From Enterospora canceri (Eukaryota; Microsporidia; Enterocytozoonidae), in NCBI GenBank assembly GCA_002087915.1, contig LWDP01000044.1, forward strand, positions 1 through 14,335: DNA of 14,335 bases. The letters run 5' to 3'. The notes beneath the pieces are model-generated. The model had not been told where the DNA came from, made no database searches, and was given only the letters and a program-made list of their open reading frames with translations. Made by a program: the position numbers and the translations under genes. Below, piece after piece: positions 13,079 to 14,335 of this stretch. Numbering within the stretch: position 1 is the first letter of the stretch; each line of letters starts with the position of its first letter.

Positions 13079-13229
13079 TGTAAGGGTAAAAAAAGAAAAA
13101 CTTTATCAGGTGCGGTGTGAAATATTTGATGAATTATTTTTGGGATAAATAGTCTGGAATACTCAAAAGAGGTACAGGGTCAATTACTGGCTATTTTCAA
13201 CCAATTATCAAAAGAGGTTAATCTCCTTT
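13079..13229. promoter_or_regulatory. Divergent intergenic region with paired direct repeats
   Basis: This 151-base gap separates the starts of the Yop1 gene (-) and the membrane protein at 13230 (+). TCAAAAGAGGT occurs twice in the same orientation, at 13163-13173 and 13208-13218, 45 bases apart. CCC on the minus strand at 13084-13086 serves the Yop1 side. The repeats could be binding sites for the plus-strand promoter or chance. Confidence 0.35.
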
Positions 13230-13892
13230 ATGGGTGTTACAACAGGATTCAAATATAGCAGTACAGCTATCACTGTATTCAATGCATTGTTCATTCTATT
13301 CACACTGATCTATATCATATTCTACCTGAGATATTTCCAATTCTGGAGACTTGAAGCAATGATATTCAAAAATGTGATCTTCAAACTGGTTTTATGCATA
13401 AAGATCCAGTGCTTTACGAACTTATTCTGTTCGCTATTCAACAATTACGCATTGAATGTAGCAAGCAAATTCATAATGAGGATCTCTCTGATTGCTTTGA
13501 TGGTAGGTATAATATCAACAGTGATATTTATTGTGATATTGCTATTTTCATACACACAAAATTATCCAAATGCCATCAAATACAGTTACTACTTTAACCT
13601 GGAGATTCAAACATTCATTAATAACAGATATGCATATGCACCCGTTAAGTCTGTGAATGATAAGATTGATTATTGTATTCAAGAGATGGATTTTTTGGTG
13701 AAATGTACATCAATATTTCTAATTGTATCAGTAACGATGCTTATTATCACATACATATTCACAAGAGTGATGGTTTATATAAAGATAAGTAAGGCACCAC
13801 CAGTTAAACCAACTATACAAAGTTATAGACATGCAGCAATGGATACTGGTACATTGGCTAATATTAAGGTAGTGGAAAGTGATATAAATTAG
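13230..13892 (+). CDS. Unknown multi-pass membrane protein, tetraspanin-like layout
   Basis: I do not recognise this 220-residue protein. Hydrophobic segments lie at about 13-35 (TAITVFNALFILFTLIYIIF), 47-68 (weaker, interrupted by Lys and Cys), 83-107 (MRISLIALMVGIISTVIFIV) and 159-183 (TSIFLIVSVTMLIITYIFTR). A polar loop at 108-158 contains one Cys (DYCIQEM). The C-terminal 36 residues are cytosolic-looking, with APPVKPTIQSY. Three helices, a loop of about 50 residues and a last helix resemble a tetraspanin, but the CCG loop motif is absent, so this is a topology comment only. The start at 13230 is the first ATG after the repeats in the intergenic region. Confidence 0.7.
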   Translation: MGVTTGFKYSSTAITVFNALFILFTLIYIIFYLRYFQFWRLEAMIFKNVIFKLVLCIKIQCFTNLFCSLFNNYALNVASKFIMRISLIALMVGIISTVIFIVILLFSYTQNYPNAIKYSYYFNLEIQTFINNRYAYAPVKSVNDKIDYCIQEMDFLVKCTSIFLIVSVTMLIITYIFTRVMVYIKISKAPPVKPTIQSYRHAAMDTGTLANIKVVESDIN

Positions 13893-13959
13893 GTAAATTG
13901 TAACAAATAGAGTCAGATAGCTGAATTGATACAGAAAAGTGTCAAACACAACAAATGAA

Positions 13960-14295
13960 CTACATAAGAAACGGTTTTCTTTGAACCACAACTATGGACA
14001 GTGAATCATCAGTAAATGTTACATCCAACACCAATATTGAGTTACTCTTATGGGTAGTATATTTCGTTATAATCAGTGATGATATTCCATCTGTAGTGAA
14101 ATGTATTTTGTGGAATCTGATATCTGTACAGTTGGTATGAGATAACACATAATTGGTTACACTCATTCCTATGAGATATCTCATACCATCCTCCTGAAAT
14201 GTAATGACATATTTGTTCTTAGTTGGTAGTACAAAATATTGGCCATGGAGTTTTGAAGCGTCCATATGCAATAGTAGTGTTGGTTTTCCCCTCAT
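13960..14295 (-). CDS. Unknown protein, possibly 5'-truncated by the window edge
   Basis: I do not recognise this protein. From the ATG at 14295 it has 111 residues, mostly short strands (KYVITFQEDGMRYLIGMSVT, SSLIITKYTT, SILVLDVTFTDDSLSIVVVQ), suggesting an all-beta or alpha/beta domain. The frame remains open upstream to the window edge without an ATG (SLELVSCR just before MRGKPTLLLH), and no CCC signal precedes the ATG at 14295. The true start may therefore lie beyond 14335, making this a C-terminal fragment. There is no signal peptide or membrane helix. It converges on the membrane protein gene with 67 bases between the stops. Confidence 0.55.
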   Translation of the reverse strand: MRGKPTLLLHMDASKLHGQYFVLPTKNKYVITFQEDGMRYLIGMSVTNYVLSHTNCTDIRFHKIHFTTDGISSLIITKYTTHKSNSILVLDVTFTDDSLSIVVVQRKPFLM

Positions 14296-14335
14296 TCGAC
14301 AACTTACCAGTTCTAATGAATTATAGCTGCTGAAG

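Noticed and set aside
13230..13892. Tetraspanin family assignment
   Set aside because: The helix spacing is similar, but the CCG motif and paired Cys of the large loop are missing.
14302..14307. GTAAGT on the minus strand, a splice-donor consensus, before the edge reading frame
   Set aside because: No matching branch-point and acceptor pair was seen shortly downstream, and the frame stays open across it. One six-base match is weak evidence for an intron.
13960..14335. Possible Rad9/Hus1-type checkpoint clamp fragment
   Set aside because: GKPTLLLH followed by YFVLPT vaguely recalls the end of a clamp domain, but in those proteins it lies near the C-terminus of the fold, while about 90 residues follow here. 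The order does not fit.
1..14335. tRNA, rRNA, CRISPR or bacterial operon features
   Set aside because: I found no cloverleaf with the B-box GGTTCGAATC pattern, no rRNA-like block, no spaced repeat array and no bacterial gene sets; the gene content is eukaryotic.

Overview
The window reads as nuclear DNA of a microsporidian, a very compact parasitic relative of fungi. It is AT-rich and almost fully coding, with no visible introns. Neighbouring genes lie 0 to about 150 bases apart, and two convergent pairs overlap at their 3' ends. The recognisable proteins are eukaryotic and tend to be short for their families: a 703-residue Utp12, a 138-residue calcineurin B, a 114-residue eL31. About half of the starts have a CCC run on the coding strand within about 12 bases upstream, as reported for microsporidian promoters. 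I used this signal to choose several start codons. I cannot name the species.

Layout. Bases 1-295 hold one end of a Tc1/mariner-type transposon: two identical 20-base direct repeats, 170 bases apart, next to a TA. Then come an SRF/MCM1-type MADS-box protein (351-830, +) and the SSU processome WD-repeat protein Utp12/Dip2 (859-2970, +). A divergent pair of unknown three-helix membrane proteins follows (2977-3597, - and 3710-4339, +). At 4354-5253 (-) is an HSF-type DNA-binding protein ending in what looks like a degenerate response-regulator receiver, the Skn7 layout. A coiled-coil protein with a possible beta-propeller (5273-6352, -) shares the CATG at its start with a Naa50-like N-acetyltransferase (6360-6818, +). 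Next are a probable secreted protein (6832-7353, +), an unknown protein (7420-7914, +), an exosome RNase PH-like subunit (7949-8599, -), a Tim44-like protein (8608-9252, +) and a second probable secreted protein (9230-9580, -). The last third carries ribosomal protein eL31 (9797-10141, +), a small coiled-coil protein (10183-10401, +), an unknown protein (10396-10908, -), calcineurin B (10930-11346, -), an unknown Cys-cluster protein (11404-12537, +), a Yop1/REEP protein (12557-13078, -), a multi-helix membrane protein (13230-13892, +) and an edge reading frame (13960-14295, -).

How the genes relate. Most are housekeeping genes with no operon logic. Utp12, the exosome-like subunit and eL31 serve ribosome production and RNA turnover. 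The Tim44-like protein would serve import into a mitosome. The MADS protein, the Skn7-like protein and calcineurin B belong to families that are functionally linked in yeast signalling, but they are not adjacent and a shared role here is speculation. The findings most worth checking are the HSF plus pseudo-receiver protein, the transposon end, the Tim44-like protein and calcineurin B with a single intact EF hand.
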